Below the pieces are notes generated by a model. That model was not told the DNA's origin and did not search any database. It was given only the letters and a program-made list of their open reading frames with translations. A program made the position numbers and the translations under genes. A DNA stretch of 64,000 bases from Euptelea pleiosperma. Its lineage: Eukaryota > Streptophyta > Magnoliopsida > Ranunculales > Eupteleaceae. Below, one piece after another: positions 35,106 through 46,221 of this stretch (its first letter is position 1; the number at the start of each line of letters is the position of its first letter). The stretch lies in the NCBI GenBank assembly GCA_035048495.1, contig CM068552.1, positions 23,314,154-23,378,153 of the forward strand, given 5' to 3'.

Positions 35106-36290
35106 GTTTTTAAATTATCAAGTTTGTTTTGTTCAATTTTTTTTCTCTTTCAATTTTCTTTGAAATTCAAGTTTCCTTTCTAAAACATTGCAATCAAATT
35201 TCATATGCCATGGATGTTCGTAACAATGGCACGTCACATTTTGAGTTATATATAGCTTTTCCAACGTGAGTTTGACAGGACGTAACTTTTACAAACACAA
35301 TTTTAGAAGTTGAGGCTTTCAGGTTTTCATTTGTAAATCCTAGTCCCCTTCTATCCACGTTAGCTTTCCGCACAGTGAGCATGTTTTCCCATCTATAATT
35401 TCCTTGAGTGATATTTCGAATTAGGGTTACATTCTTTATTTCCAATTCTTTGTTTCTCAATTTTAGTAAGTCATTTTCTTTTATGAGATTGCTTTCCCTT
35501 TTTATCATTTCAGCAAATTCAACCTCTTTATTCTTCCTTTCATTATCCAATTTATTTTTTCTCTACCATTAACTCTTGATGATCGCCTTGTGGAGTCCAT
35601 TCTTTAGTTTATCACATTAGCCAAAGTTATGCTTTCTTTGCATAGTTTGTTGAAGGCTTCTTGCATGTCTTCTTCTTCTTCATCACTTAACACAATTTTG
35701 ACTTCATTTTCAATTTCTTTCATTTGATCAGGTTTGGTGATAGCTACAAGAACCCTAACTGAACAACATTCATCGTATTCACTGGCTGAATTATTTTCAG
35801 AGTTTCAAATTCCTCACTTTGCATATCACAAGTTTGAGCCTTCATAGCTTTTGTTTTACCTTTCTTGAAGTTTTTACCACGGTCACTAGTTATGTGTCCA
35901 TATCCTTTACATATGACACTGAATTTCCTCTTTCCGGTTATCATCTTTTCTGAATTTTTCATTCTTTTCAAATGTTCTACTAATCCTTTGACCACAGTTT
36001 CCTCTTTCTTTATTTCTAAAGAATTTTCTGAATTTTTTAGCCAGCAAAGCAACCTCCTCCTCAAGTTCATTAGAGTCATCTGACTCGTCTTCTTTAGTGT
36101 ATTTCTTAGATGTTTTCAATGCCATCCCCTTTTTCTTGTTTGGTTGAAGTTTCAATTCAAAGGTTTGTATTGACCCTATTAGTTCCTTAAATTGAATACG
36201 TCTGGTTAATAGAGAGAGAGAAGTCACGATGTATTCATCACATGCTCTGAAGGATCCCTCATGTGTGATCCCTCTCACATTTAATTCAAT
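35106..36290 (-). pseudogene. Copia gag remnant
   Basis: This is the gag half of the copia element whose pol lies at 14420-16288. On the - strand it shows 'RRIQFKELIGSIQTFELKLQ' (about 36190-36140), a lysine-rich acidic linker, a partial zinc knuckle (CKGYGHITSDRGK; first cysteines changed), and the coiled-coil-like stretch 'NLIKENDLLKLRNKELE' (about 35490-35440). Several frames are needed. The PIF/Harbinger-like element interrupts it at TTA. Confidence 0.75.
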
Positions 36291-36620
36291 TATGAATTTT
36301 CAAGCAGTCCCTTAACTAAACAAAAGTCTCATTAACCAGATGTTGCCAATGTATACAATTACAATTGAGATTCTAGCTCTTCTTCTCTGAAAAACTTAAT
36401 TGTTAGATTGCATCTATATAAGCAAATCTATGCACGGGACTGTTGAATCTGTCAGACACTACTTCCAAGCTCTTCTGCTGTCAAACTATACTCTTGGTCC
36501 ATGGCTGTCTTCTACTGTCAAAAATCAACTTGATCAGTGTTTTTTATTGCATTTAGGGGAATAGGTATACAATTTTTTACCAAATACCATAAAAGGCCTT
36601 TTCTTAAGAAAAGAAGGCCT
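36291..36620. other. Unassigned, perhaps copia 5' region
   Basis: No gene or clear repeat is visible. A short palindrome, AAGGCCTTTTCTTAAG..AAGAAGGCCTT, lies at about 36593-36621, touching the MITE that follows. Confidence 0.4.
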
Positions 36621-36629
36621 TTTTTTATA

Positions 36630-36992
36630 GGGTCGGACTCCAAGGACCCCCATTTTTACATCCATTTTGGTGTACCCACATAGAAGATGAATCAATGGCT
36701 GAATTTTGGTGAGGATGATCTCTATGGTGAGGAGATCATCCTCGCAAAAAATTCAAATCATTCTGATATTCATAGACTGGTTTAGAAGTTGAAGAATTAT
36801 GAACCATCGATTTTACCATGTAACTTGAAAACCACATTTGACGGGGTTAGAAAGCTCAGAATGGGCAGATTTTTTGTAGGGATGATCTATATGGTAAGGA
36901 GATCATCCTCACCAAAAATAAGCCATTGATTCATCTTCTATGTGGGTACACCAATGTGGGTGTCAAAAATGGGGGTCCCTGGAGTCCGACCG
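36630..36992. mobile_element. Mutator-like MITE, 363 bp, long TIRs
   Basis: About 70 bases at each end are inverted copies: GGGTCGGACTCCAAGGACCC on the left and CGGTCGGACTCCAGGGACCC read inward from the right. They continue through a GTACCCACATAGAAGATGAA block. A perfect 9 bp duplication TTTTTTATA (36621-36629 and 36993-37001) flanks it. Long TIRs with a 9 bp duplication are the Mutator pattern. No coding. Confidence 0.9.
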
Positions 36993-37126
36993 TTTTTTAT
37001 ATAGTTACAAACAACCAAAATAACAAAATTTAAGCACTTTCATACAAGTGCTACTAAGTAAGCACTTAAGATAAGCATTAAGCTTACCCAAACGCAACCT
37101 AAGAAGTTTTAAAAAGAAGATAGTTA

Positions 37127-37550
37127 GGTGGCGTTTGGTAAAACTTTTTTTCAGACGTTAAGTCTGAATGGGCTGCATTTAAGTGATTTCGGCAATTAAG
37201 TGGCGTTTGGTAAACAACTTAATGTCTGGAATAAAGTGAGTTTCGGACATAAGCAAAAAGTGAGCTTGGGGTCACTTATTGCGGTAAGTGGTTTGGGTGA
37301 AAAGCATCTCCAAAATAGATTCTATTATTCTCTCATAAATACCCATAATGCCCTTTTCTTAAAGCTTTCTCTTTTAAAAACTTACGAAAGTGTCCTAATA
37401 AATATTTTAAAATACCCACAATGCCCTTGACTTAATTTTAAGACTTAAGATCCTTACCAAACAACCCAAATCAGACATAAGTGATTAAGCTATCAGATCT
37501 AAAGCACTTTAAGCTTCTAGATCTGAAAACTTAATTTACCAAACGCCACC
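37127..37550. mobile_element. Tourist-like (PIF/Harbinger) MITE, 424 bp
   Basis: The ends GGTGGCGTTTGGTAAA and TTTACCAAACGCCACC are perfect inverted repeats, flanked by TTA (37124-37126 and 37551-37553). An extra internal GTGGCGTTTGGTAAAC at about 37200 suggests an inner duplication or a nested copy. It lies about 230 bp upstream of the nitrate reductase TATA box, so it could affect that promoter. Confidence 0.9.
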
Positions 37551-37779
37551 TTAGACGAGTGTTGGATATTTTTCTAGGCTAGACGTGTGTGTGGCTGTAG
37601 CCAAACCCGAACCTACAGCCAGAAAACCGACACCAGAATCGAGCTACGGCTCGATCCATGGCGGCGCCCATCGCTATGGCTTGGCCCGTCTCTCTTCCAG
37701 ACGTCACTTCTCGTTTCATCCAAGCGTCCATTTAGGTGGGTCCCACAGACTACCTCGACACGTTTTCAACCCACGCGCC

Positions 37780-37787
37780 TATAAAAA
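37780..37787 (+). promoter_or_regulatory. Nitrate reductase TATA box
   Basis: TATAAAAA lies 172-179 bases upstream of the start codon. The leader that follows has a GA repeat (about 37867-37885) and a CT-rich stretch, both common in plant 5' leaders. The transcription start, about 37812, is inferred from spacing. Confidence 0.65.
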
Positions 37788-37958
37788 CCCCAGGCCCAGG
37801 CAGGCCCTTCACTTTTTCTCAAACAGAAAGAGCAAAGAAAAGAAGCGAAGGTCCATCGAGACTCTGCGAGAGAGAGAGAGAGAGAAAGAGAAGAACGCTC
37901 TTTCCTTTTCTCTCAATCTTTTTTATTTTTGTTCTTTCTTGTCTATCATCAGTCTACA

Positions 37959-40900
37959 ATGGCGGCATCTGTCGAGAATCGACAGTTCAATCATCTTGAA
38001 GGGGGTATGAACTCCGTAATCCATGGCTTCAAAACAGCCCCGAACCACCGGTCCGACTCGCCGGTTCGCGGTAGGAACTTCCTTTCAAATCCTGCAGAAC
38101 ACTCACGTCCAAGAAAATCAGATTTCATGGACGACTGGTCGAGTGAAGACGAGGGAGAGAGTGAATGGAAGGACATCCGCAAGATCAACAACGAAGTAGA
38201 ACCGTCTATCCTTGACGGTAGAGACGAAGGAACGGCTGACAGCTGGATCGAGCGTAACCCTTCACTAATCCGCCTCACAGGGAAACACCCTTTCAACTCG
38301 GAGCCACCCCTTACTCGTCTTATGCACCACGGGTTCATCACACCGGTTCCGCTCCACTACGTTCGCAACCACGGATCGGTCCCGAAGGCCAAGTGGGAGG
38401 ATTGGACGATTGAGGTGTGCGGACTCGTTAAACGGCCCGTGGTGTTCACCATGAGCCAACTCCTCAACGAGTTACCGAGTCTTGAATTCCCCGCCACGCT
38501 CGTCTGTGCGGGTAACAGACGGAAAGAGCAAAACATGGTGAAGCAGACCATCGGGTTTAACTGGGGTGCTGCAGCTATATCCACTTCGGTGTGGCGCGGT
38601 GTACGACTTTGTGATGTGCTTAAACGATGCGGCATCCTCAGCCGTAGAAAAGGAGCTCTCAACGTGTGTTTCGAAGGGGCTGAAGATCTACCAGGAGGCG
38701 GTGGGTCCAAATACGGGACAAGCTTGAAAAAGGAAATCGCCATGGATCCTTCTCGAGACATCATATTAGCGTACATGCAGAACGGAGAGCCTCTAACACC
38801 GGATCATGGATTCCCTGTGAGGATGATCATTCCTGGTTTCATCGGTGGACGAATGGTGAAATGGCTAAAGAGGATTATAGTTACTACACAAGAATCACAG
38901 AATTACTACCATTACAAGGACAACAGGGTTCTTCCCTCCCATGTCGACGCTGAGCTAGCAAACGCCGAAGGTACGCTACGCATACTAAAATCACTGGATT
39001 TGTAGAGTTTCTGTTGAAATTATCTACTCATATTGAAAATTGTGATTCTGTGTTGGATGATTAAATCAGCTTGGTGGTATAAGCCGGAGCACATCATCAA
39101 TGAACTGAACATCAACTCTGTGATCACGACACCGTGTCACCAAGAGATCTTGCCGATAAATTCTGCAACGACGCAAAGGCCGTACACGTTAAAGGGCTAC
39201 GCATATTCCGGTGAGTGATTCTTATACGAAAAATAAATAAATTAAAAGCTGTTATTCTGAGGACAACGTATACTTGGCTGGTCGTCGGAATCAGGGTAGT
39301 TGGAATTGGAATCACTGAATCCTACGACCATCCAACGGTGTAGATCGAGGGAGAAGTCGTCCTCCTCGGATGATAAAAACACAGCTAACTTTTTATTGGA
39401 ATCTTTTCAATGTTGGAATCTTGTGGCTTGCGTATTCTTTTCTTTTTTAAGAAAAAAAAAAAAGAGGTATGATAGCATAGTCCTTAGGTACATGAATCAC
39501 AATGAACCGTTGGGTCAAACTTGAGACGCCGTGATTTTCGGGTCGATGATCGAACCCTAGTTGGACCAATTAAAATAGTAGGTTGCTAGAAATTGGGTGT
39601 TTTTTTTAAAGATTTTGATTTAAAAAAGAAATTCAGAGATAGTTGGTGTTCTTTTCATGGTCTTTGAAAATCTCTCCATCAAAGAGGGGTAGCGCTGAAA
39701 GTAAAGCTTTCTTTTTGTCCTTATTACCGGCAAAAAAAACTAGGGATAAAACTTTGATGACCGGACCTGTCATCGAAGGAGATGACAGGGCAACAGATCT
39801 CGGCACGTGGATTTGTACGGACTGACCACCTCGGCCTCACCACACACGTACCCAGGTAAGTACTCGAGTGCTTTTTTGCCAAAACACGAGTAAAACTTCC
39901 GTCACAATGGGATTGCAAATCACACAAAACACAGCCAATGAGTTCTCGGCACGTACACCTAAAAACACATGGTACGTTGCAAAAGCACTTGTGTACGTGC
40001 CGAGAACTCATTGGCTGTGTTTTGTGTGATTTACAATTTCGTGTGATGGAAGTTTTACTCCCAAAACACTCACCTGTGTACGTGGGCGGTGAGGCCGAGG
40101 GGGTCTTCCTGTACAAAATCCACGTGCCATCCTGACAGGGGCCCTGTCATCGAAGTTTTACTCAAAAACTAGGAAGTCGTGTTAACTTAACCAAACCACT
40201 AATCACAATCGTAACCTAAGAAGCTTACTATGGTTAACTTAATTAACGTATTTATGGTTTTTTTTTTAATTAATACAGGAGGAGGGAAGAAGGTGACACG
40301 TGTGGAGGTGACAATGGACGGTGGAGAGACATGGCTAGTGTGCGCCTTGGAACACTCGGAGAAACCCAGCAAGTATGGGAAGTACTGGTGCTGGTGCTTC
40401 TGGTCACTGGAAGTTGAAGTCCTTGACCTACTAGGGGCCAAAGAGATCGCTGTTCGTGCTTGGGACGAGACCCTCAACACCCAACCCGAAAAGCTTATCT
40501 GGAACCTTATGGTGAGTTTCCTCTGTGTTGCTCGAGTGACCCGCACTAGATAGAACCTCCTCTTGAGATTGACTGACAACATCACAGCTTCCTAGTGTGG
40601 TCATCTCCATGACGCCAACCACTTTGCTCCTACTCTCCCAAAACGCCAAGCGGCAACTCTTTTGGGCCCACAAGCCATGAATGTTTGACCCACTGAAACC
40701 TGTACACCAACAATATTATCAGTCTGATTGGATTTCTAGCCATTGGATATGAGCGTTTTCATATCAAATGGTTAGAAATTAATCACCAATATATAGCAAG
40801 TTAATTTTTCATGGCATTTTGGGAGGGAAGGACCTAGCCAAAGTTTGTTTTGTTCTACCCTGCAAGAATACTACACAAGTACACTGTATTGGACGGTCCA

Positions 40901-42431
40901 GATTAATTTACAAATGTTTAAATCATTGCATTTATGGGACCCGTAATTATATAAGTGCAATAGTACCGGTACTGGAAGGAAGCCGAAAGCAATTAAAAAT
41001 GACCAAGTTCATAATCTACGGGGATTTTCATCATCAACTGGGTGTGCGCTTTGCGCATTTTAAGCTGATGAAGACGTTAACGTACGCCGGTGGTGTTATG
41101 TGCAGGGGATGATGAACAACTGCTGGTTCCGAGTGAAGACGAACGTGTGCAAACCACACAAGGGCGAGATCGGTCTCGTGTTTGAACACCCAACTCAACC
41201 AGGAAACCAGTCTGGCGGGTGGATGGCTAGGCAAAAGCATCTCGAATCATCAGAGACTCAGCAGAGCTTGAAGAAAAGTGTCTCTACGCCCTTCATGAAC
41301 ACTAGTTCAAACATGTACTCCATGTCCGAGGTGAAGAGGCACAACTCGGCCGAGTCAGCCTGGATTGTTGTACATGGCCACATCTACGACTGTACTCGGT
41401 TCATCAAAGACCACCCTGGTGGTACCGATAGTATCCTCATCAACGCTGGATCTGATTGCACTGAGGAGTTCGATGCAATTCATTCAGACAAAGCCAAGAA
41501 AATGCTTGAAGACTACAGAATCGGTGAACTCATCACAACTGGTTACACATCTGACTCGTCCTCCTCACCAAATAACTCAGTCCATGGCGCATCAAACCTG
41601 ATCCACCTGGCCCCTATCGAAGAATGCACCATGTCGAAACCTATAGCTCTGATACCACGTGAGAAAATTCAATGCAAGCTCATCACCAAGACTTCCATCT
41701 CTCATGACGTACGTCTCTTCAGGTTCGCATTACCGTCCGACGATCAAGTCCTCGGGTTACCAGTAGGGAAACACATATACCTATGCGCTACTATAGACAA
41801 CAAGCTGTGCATGCGTGCTTACACTCCGACGAGCTCTGTCGACGAAGTCGGTTACTTCGATCTGGTAATTAAGGTATACTTCAAGGGTGTGAGTCCAAAA
41901 TTTCCCAACGGCGGACTCATGTCACAGTATCTCGACTCGCTCCCATTAGGTTCCAGCCTCGACGTCAAGGGACCGTTGGGACATATCGAGTACAAAGGCC
42001 GCGGTAACTTCACTGTCCAAGGTAAAGAAAAATCTGCTAAGCGGCTAGCAATGCTTGCAGGTGGGACCGGGATCACTCCAATCTATCAGGTGATCCAAGC
42101 GATATTGAAAGATCCGGAAGATGAAACGGAGATGTACGTGGTGTATGCAAATCGAACGGAAGATGATATACTGTTGAGGGAGGAGCTTGACGAGTGGGCG
42201 GAGAAGCATGAGAGGCTGAAAGTGTGGTATGTAGTGGGGGAGACGTTGAGGCAAGGGTGGAAATATAGCGTGGGATATGTTACAGAGAGTATACTGAGAG
42301 AACATATTCCTGAAGGATCAAATGATACATTGGCGTTGGCTTGTGGGCCACCACCGATGATTCAATTTGCAGTGACGCCGAACTTGGAGAAGATGAACTA
42401 TGACGTGAAGAACTCGTTGCTGTTGTTTTGA
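37959..42431 (+). CDS. NIA: Nitrate reductase (NADH), 4 exons, 903 aa
   Basis: This cytosolic enzyme reduces nitrate to nitrite, the first step of nitrate assimilation. Exons are 37959-38970, 39070-39210, 40279-40511 and 41106-42431, with GT..AG introns, and the joined frame is open for 903 codons. Domains in order: acidic N-terminus ([10 protein letters not shown]); molybdenum-cofactor domain with ligand Cys183 ([12 protein letters not shown]); dimerisation domain (exons 2-4); hinge 1 with the KSVSTP phosphorylation and 14-3-3 site (Ser522); cytochrome b5 domain with heme ligands His565 (DHPGG) and His588; FAD domain (RAYTPTS, 699-705); NADH domain (GGTGITP, 781-787; CGPPPM from Cys875). Length and the three-intron layout are normal for plant NIA genes. 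I chose the ATG at 37959 because it begins MAASVENR; an in-frame upstream ATG at 37929 lies in the leader. Regulation by nitrate and light, and inactivation by hinge phosphorylation, are known for the family. Confidence 0.97.
39745..40163. mobile_element. Foldback element in nitrate reductase intron 2, 419 bp
   Basis: The ends GATAAAACTTTGATGAC and, inverted, GAGTAAAACTTCGATGAC are flanked by a perfect 10 bp repeat AAAAACTAGG (39735-39744 and 40164-40173). Almost the whole element folds on itself. The central ~45-base arms (GTGTTTTGTGTGATTT and partner, about 39917-39960 and 39989-40032) are virtually perfect. The long duplication suggests a Mutator-type element. It makes up about 40% of the 1068-base intron 2. 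The splice sites are outside it. Confidence 0.88.
40700..40815. repeat. Palindromic MITE remnant in intron 3
   Basis: TCAGTCTGATTGGATTTCTAGCCATTGGAT and an inverted partner (CAAATGGTTAGAAATTAATCAC) resemble the palindromic repeats at 42770-42955 and 51280-51835. No clean duplication is seen, so boundaries are approximate. Confidence 0.5.
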
Positions 42432-42769
42432 CTTTGAGAGTTCGTTGGTGCTGTACATAAGTGGTGCATGTATTTGTTTAAATTATTACTAGGAGTCTGT
42501 TTTTCCATTGTCGATCGAAAAAAAGTTGTAGAAAGAACTAGATTTATGTTTTTGGTATTTTACCTAAGGGTTGATGATGTATCATTTACCATTCTCATTC
42601 AATGGAGGAAATATTGTTTAAGATCCCCCCCCCCCCCCTCCTCTTGAATATGTGTGATTTGTGGTTCAGAGATCGGACTACTTTTGCCATCTGATTTGTG
42701 ATTCGGAGGACTCTCGTGGCTCTACATAGTGCATTTTGTTGGGCTCATGCTAACTTCATGATTAATGTT
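42432..42769 (+). other. Nitrate reductase 3' untranslated and downstream region
   Basis: Sequence after the TGA shows no further coding. No clear AATAAA signal is seen. A C run at 42627-42638 is present. The transcript end is not determined. Confidence 0.4.
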
Positions 42770-42955
42770 TAGCCCACCCCCCTTGGTGGGATATACATAC
42801 CAAAAATCAGCCTGATTGGTTATCTCTACCTGATTCTAGCCGTTCGATTCAAGCATGTTTTTTGGGTAAGAAATTCAACGGCTGGAAATCATTAATTAAT
42901 CAATAAGCTGATTTTTAGTGTGTATAGCCACCAATGGGTGGGTTCAACATCCATA
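42770..42955. mobile_element. Palindromic MITE downstream of nitrate reductase
   Basis: The left arm 'TTAGCCCACCCCCCTTGG..ATACCAAAAATCAGCCTGATT' is inverted on the right as 'AATCAATAAGCTGATTTTTAG..CCACCAATGGGTGGGTT'. Related copies are at 51280-51835, 43110-43190 (half), 43940-44010 and 47465-47520. I could not define a duplication with confidence. Confidence 0.65.
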
Positions 42956-43190
42956 TACAGAGTGACCTTTTTCTATGTAGGGCCACAAGAGTCCTCTGCG
43001 CATCGATTGCATCGAGAGATCTCTACATCGAAAAAATCTCCCCACGACTTTGGATTCAGCCGATGCAGAGCATTTGTTTGGGATTGCTTCTACCCGTTGG
43101 ATTCAAATATATATTTTTTAATACAAATCCAACAGCTAGGAATCATCAATCAATTTTTAATGTGGATATCCATCCATGGGTGGGCTGAAC

Positions 43191-43538
43191 CATGGTTTTA
43201 AAAACGGCCGTTTCAACGGTAACACCCCAAGCCCGTTTCCGTTTAAACCCGTTTTATCGGTTTTGAAAAAAACGGCCGTCTTTTGGTTTTAACGGCCGTT
43301 AAAACCGTTTTTAATTTCCGTTTAAATCCGTTAAATTCTATTTTATTTTTTATCTTTCAAATTTCAAAATTTGAATTTCAGCGCCACTTTTTCCGTTAAA
43401 ATCTTTAAAACCGTTAAAATCCGTTTAATTCCATTTTTTTCTATTTTTGCCCCTGACCGTTTCAATCCGTTTTAACAGCCGTTTAAACGGTAACGCCCCA
43501 GTCCGTTTAACCGTTAAAACGGCCTCCTTTAAACCTTG
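43191..43538. mobile_element. hAT-type MITE, copy 1, 348 bp
   Basis: The ends CATGGTTTTAAAA and, inverted, CAAGGTTTAAAGG are followed by many CCGTTTAAACGG-like words (degenerate internal repeats of CCGTTAAAACGG). A perfect 8 bp duplication GGCTGAAC flanks it (43183-43190 and 43539-43546). It has a sister at 51330-51655. Confidence 0.88.
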
Positions 43539-43569
43539 GGCTGAACATTCATGTGTGGTCGGTCGGCCC

Positions 43570-43875
43570 ACAAAAATGAGCTAAGCCACAGGAGTCCTCC
43601 TGCATCGAGAAACGTACGTCAACATCTAAAAATTTTCCCACGTACCTGAGTGCTTTCTGCAAGTGAGTGTTTTTTTAAATTTTATATTACAAAAGCAAAA
43701 GCTCCTGGTTACGTGGTAGAAATCCTTAGGATACGTGCCGAGAATTGTGTGGTAGCCAGCGGTTTCGCTGACAGCCCGCTGTCATCAAATTTTTACTCAC
43801 GCACAAGCACTCTTTATCTTGACAAGTCGTGTTGAATCTAAGTCGACTGCACTCGAGCAATGATGATGACAAGTG
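43570..43875. repeat. Fragment related to the intron 2 foldback family
   Basis: It contains 'CGTGCCGAGAATTGTGTGGTAGCC' and ends with 'CTGTCATCAAATTTTTACTC', the same terminal block as the foldback in nitrate reductase intron 2. Only one arm is clear. No gene. Confidence 0.5.
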
Positions 43876-44417
43876 GCAGGTTTTGCATGGTAAGTCAAAT
43901 TCCCACAGTTGAGATCAACCCATGAAAATAAGTCTAATCCAACGCTTATAGATCACTAATCAGGCTGATTTTTGGTTTGTATGTCCACTTAGGGATTAGC
44001 CAAACATCCATACGGTCAGAGTCCTCTAATAATGTGTCACGTGGCTCATATTGTGTCCTGTAACCGGAGCCTGTCATTTTAGGGCGGTAACTGGAGCCTG
44101 AACCAAATTATTAATGATGGGTCTTTTTGCTGGAGGTTAAATTTTGTGGGACTATACGTCGGCTACGGAGGTGCTTTCTCTGATGGTCTTAACCTAGCAA
44201 GTGTGTACGTGGATTGGTAGTACGGGATTTGATTGTTACTCCTGGCCCAAAATCACCAGCTAAGTTTCTGAAGAGAAGATTTTTGAAGCGCCGATCATGC
44301 GCCCATTAATCGTGGGCCACATATACCTGGGTTTAGGATTTGGTTGAAAAAAAAATTAATTAACTATGGGTATATATGCCGCACAATCATTGAGCGCATG
44401 ATCCTTGATCGTTACGA

Positions 44418-44765
44418 TTAATTGCTGGTCGAAAAAAATTAAGAAAGATATAAAATCGGAAACAAGAACATTCGAGGAGATCTAGGAATAGAGCTAATAA
44501 GAGATAAAAATAAGGAAAAGTAGATTGACATGCATGGTTTGGATATGTACAATGAAAGCCATCAACCGCGTCATTGAAAATGAGTGATTTAGTACAAATT
44601 GAAAGCCATAAAAAGGAGAGAGGAAGGACAAAAATAACATAGAGTGAGGTAGTAAGAAAAGATTTAAAGATTGGTCTCATGATAGAAGATATATTACTTA
44701 ACCGACTCAAATGACGAAATATATAGGATTCATGTTGTCGACCTCAAATAGTTGAGATATGTGAT
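44418..44765 (+). pseudogene. LINE (L1-type) 3' end remnant
   Basis: Broken frames on the + strand resemble the C-terminal end of plant LINE reverse transcriptases: an arginine/lysine-rich run, a 'W/L-FGHVQ-RP'-like spot and 'RIHVVDLK*L' near the end. A second, very similar copy is at 48550-48905. Many stops. The matching frames on the - strand are shadows. Confidence 0.55.
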
Positions 44766-45435
44766 TTATAAAGTTCTAAATGTTAATGAGGCCAATGGGT
44801 TTTGAACCCAAGAAGAGTAACGAAGGTTATGGGTTTTGGAACCCCAAAACCTTTTGGTGTTTTTAAAATTTCAAATCCCTTAAACATTTTGGAGCCAAAA
44901 CTTTATAAAATTTGAATTAAATTTTTTTAACTTTTGTGCAAACCTTTAATCCTACATTGTTTTTGAGGATTCTTGTATCTGCCTATATATATATATGAGA
45001 GGATTGGACCCAAGGATGTGGAGCGCTCCGGTATCCTAATTTAATTTGTGCCCCATGAAAACAATCATGCAAAACTAAATGTTATAAACAAACACGTGCG
45101 CAGCAAACTGAGATGACGGACCATGGTCCGTGGTCCTTGGTCTTGGACTTTGTCTTGGACTTTGACTTGGACTTGGACTATCTAAGCTTAAACGTTTCTG
45201 TTGAACACTACCAAAAAAATGACTTTCCCTGACAGACAAGTTTACTTTTCTCAACGGCTATAAACGGTGGCATCAAAGGGACGGTTTATTTCTGTTGAAG
45301 AAGACCAAAATTCCATCGAGGATAGCTTTCACTTAAAAAAAATAAAATAAAATAGGGGCGCGGACACTAGGATAGCTTCTACTTGGAAATACAAAAAATA
45401 GGGACGCAAAAAGAACGTTCATGCCCTAACCAGAG

Positions 45436-45540
<105 letters not shown>

Positions 45541-45867
45541 TCCTTATTTTATCTCTTATTAGCGCTATTCCTAGATATCCTCAAATGCTCTTGTTTCTAA
45601 TTTTATCTTTCTTAATTTTTTTACTCATCTATCCCAATCCTCATGTCTTTATAAACATCCAATTTCTTAATTTTTCAAGATATAAGAAGAAAAAAAGTCA
45701 ATCTCAGACCAATGATTGCGCGGCATACATACCCATGGTTACTTCTTTAAAAAGCTTTTTTTAAACCAAATCCTAAACCCAGCTATATGTGGCACACGAG
45801 CAATGGGTGGATGATAGCCGCTGCAAAAAATTTCTCCTTGGAAACTTATCTGGTGATTTTGAGCCAG

Positions 45868-45968
45868 GAGTAACAATCGAATCCCATACTACCAAGCCAT
45901 GTACACACTTGCCAGGTCAAGATCTTCAAGTGTGTATGTGGCTTGGTAGTACGGGATTGATTCTCAAT
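45868..45968. repeat. Short hairpin inside the foldback arm
   Basis: AATCGAATCCCATACTACCAA is nearly inverted as TTGGTAGTACGGGATTGATT, with arms of about 37 bases around a CCAGGTCAAGATCTT turn. It is a smaller palindrome within the larger one. Only one arm is present in the left foldback arm (about 44195-44240). Confidence 0.8.
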
Positions 45969-46221
45969 TGTTACCCTAGCTCAAAATAACGAGTAAAACT
46001 TTGATGACAGGGCGCATGCAATATGAGCCACATGGCACACTCTTAGAGGAATCTGACCGTATGGATGTTTTTCCAATCCCTATGTGGACCTAGAAACCAA
46101 AAAATCAGCTTGATTAATGATTTCAAACCTATGGTTCTTTGTACCTCAAATAATGGTCAATAATGCTAAAATTCTCACAGTTAAAATCAATAGGTGAAAA
46201 TGACTCAAATCCAACGCTTAG

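Noticed and set aside
37585..38010. + strand frame of 141 codons over the nitrate reductase leader
   Set aside because: It starts upstream of the TATA box, overlaps the true start in another frame and has no similarity.
38357..38776. - strand frame of 139 codons across nitrate reductase exon 1
   Set aside because: It is the antisense shadow of the molybdenum-cofactor domain, which is clearly coding on the + strand.
44387..44710. - strand frame with membrane-like hydrophobic runs (also 48749-48958)
   Set aside because: It is the shadow of LINE 3' end remnants that match LINE RT text on the + strand.
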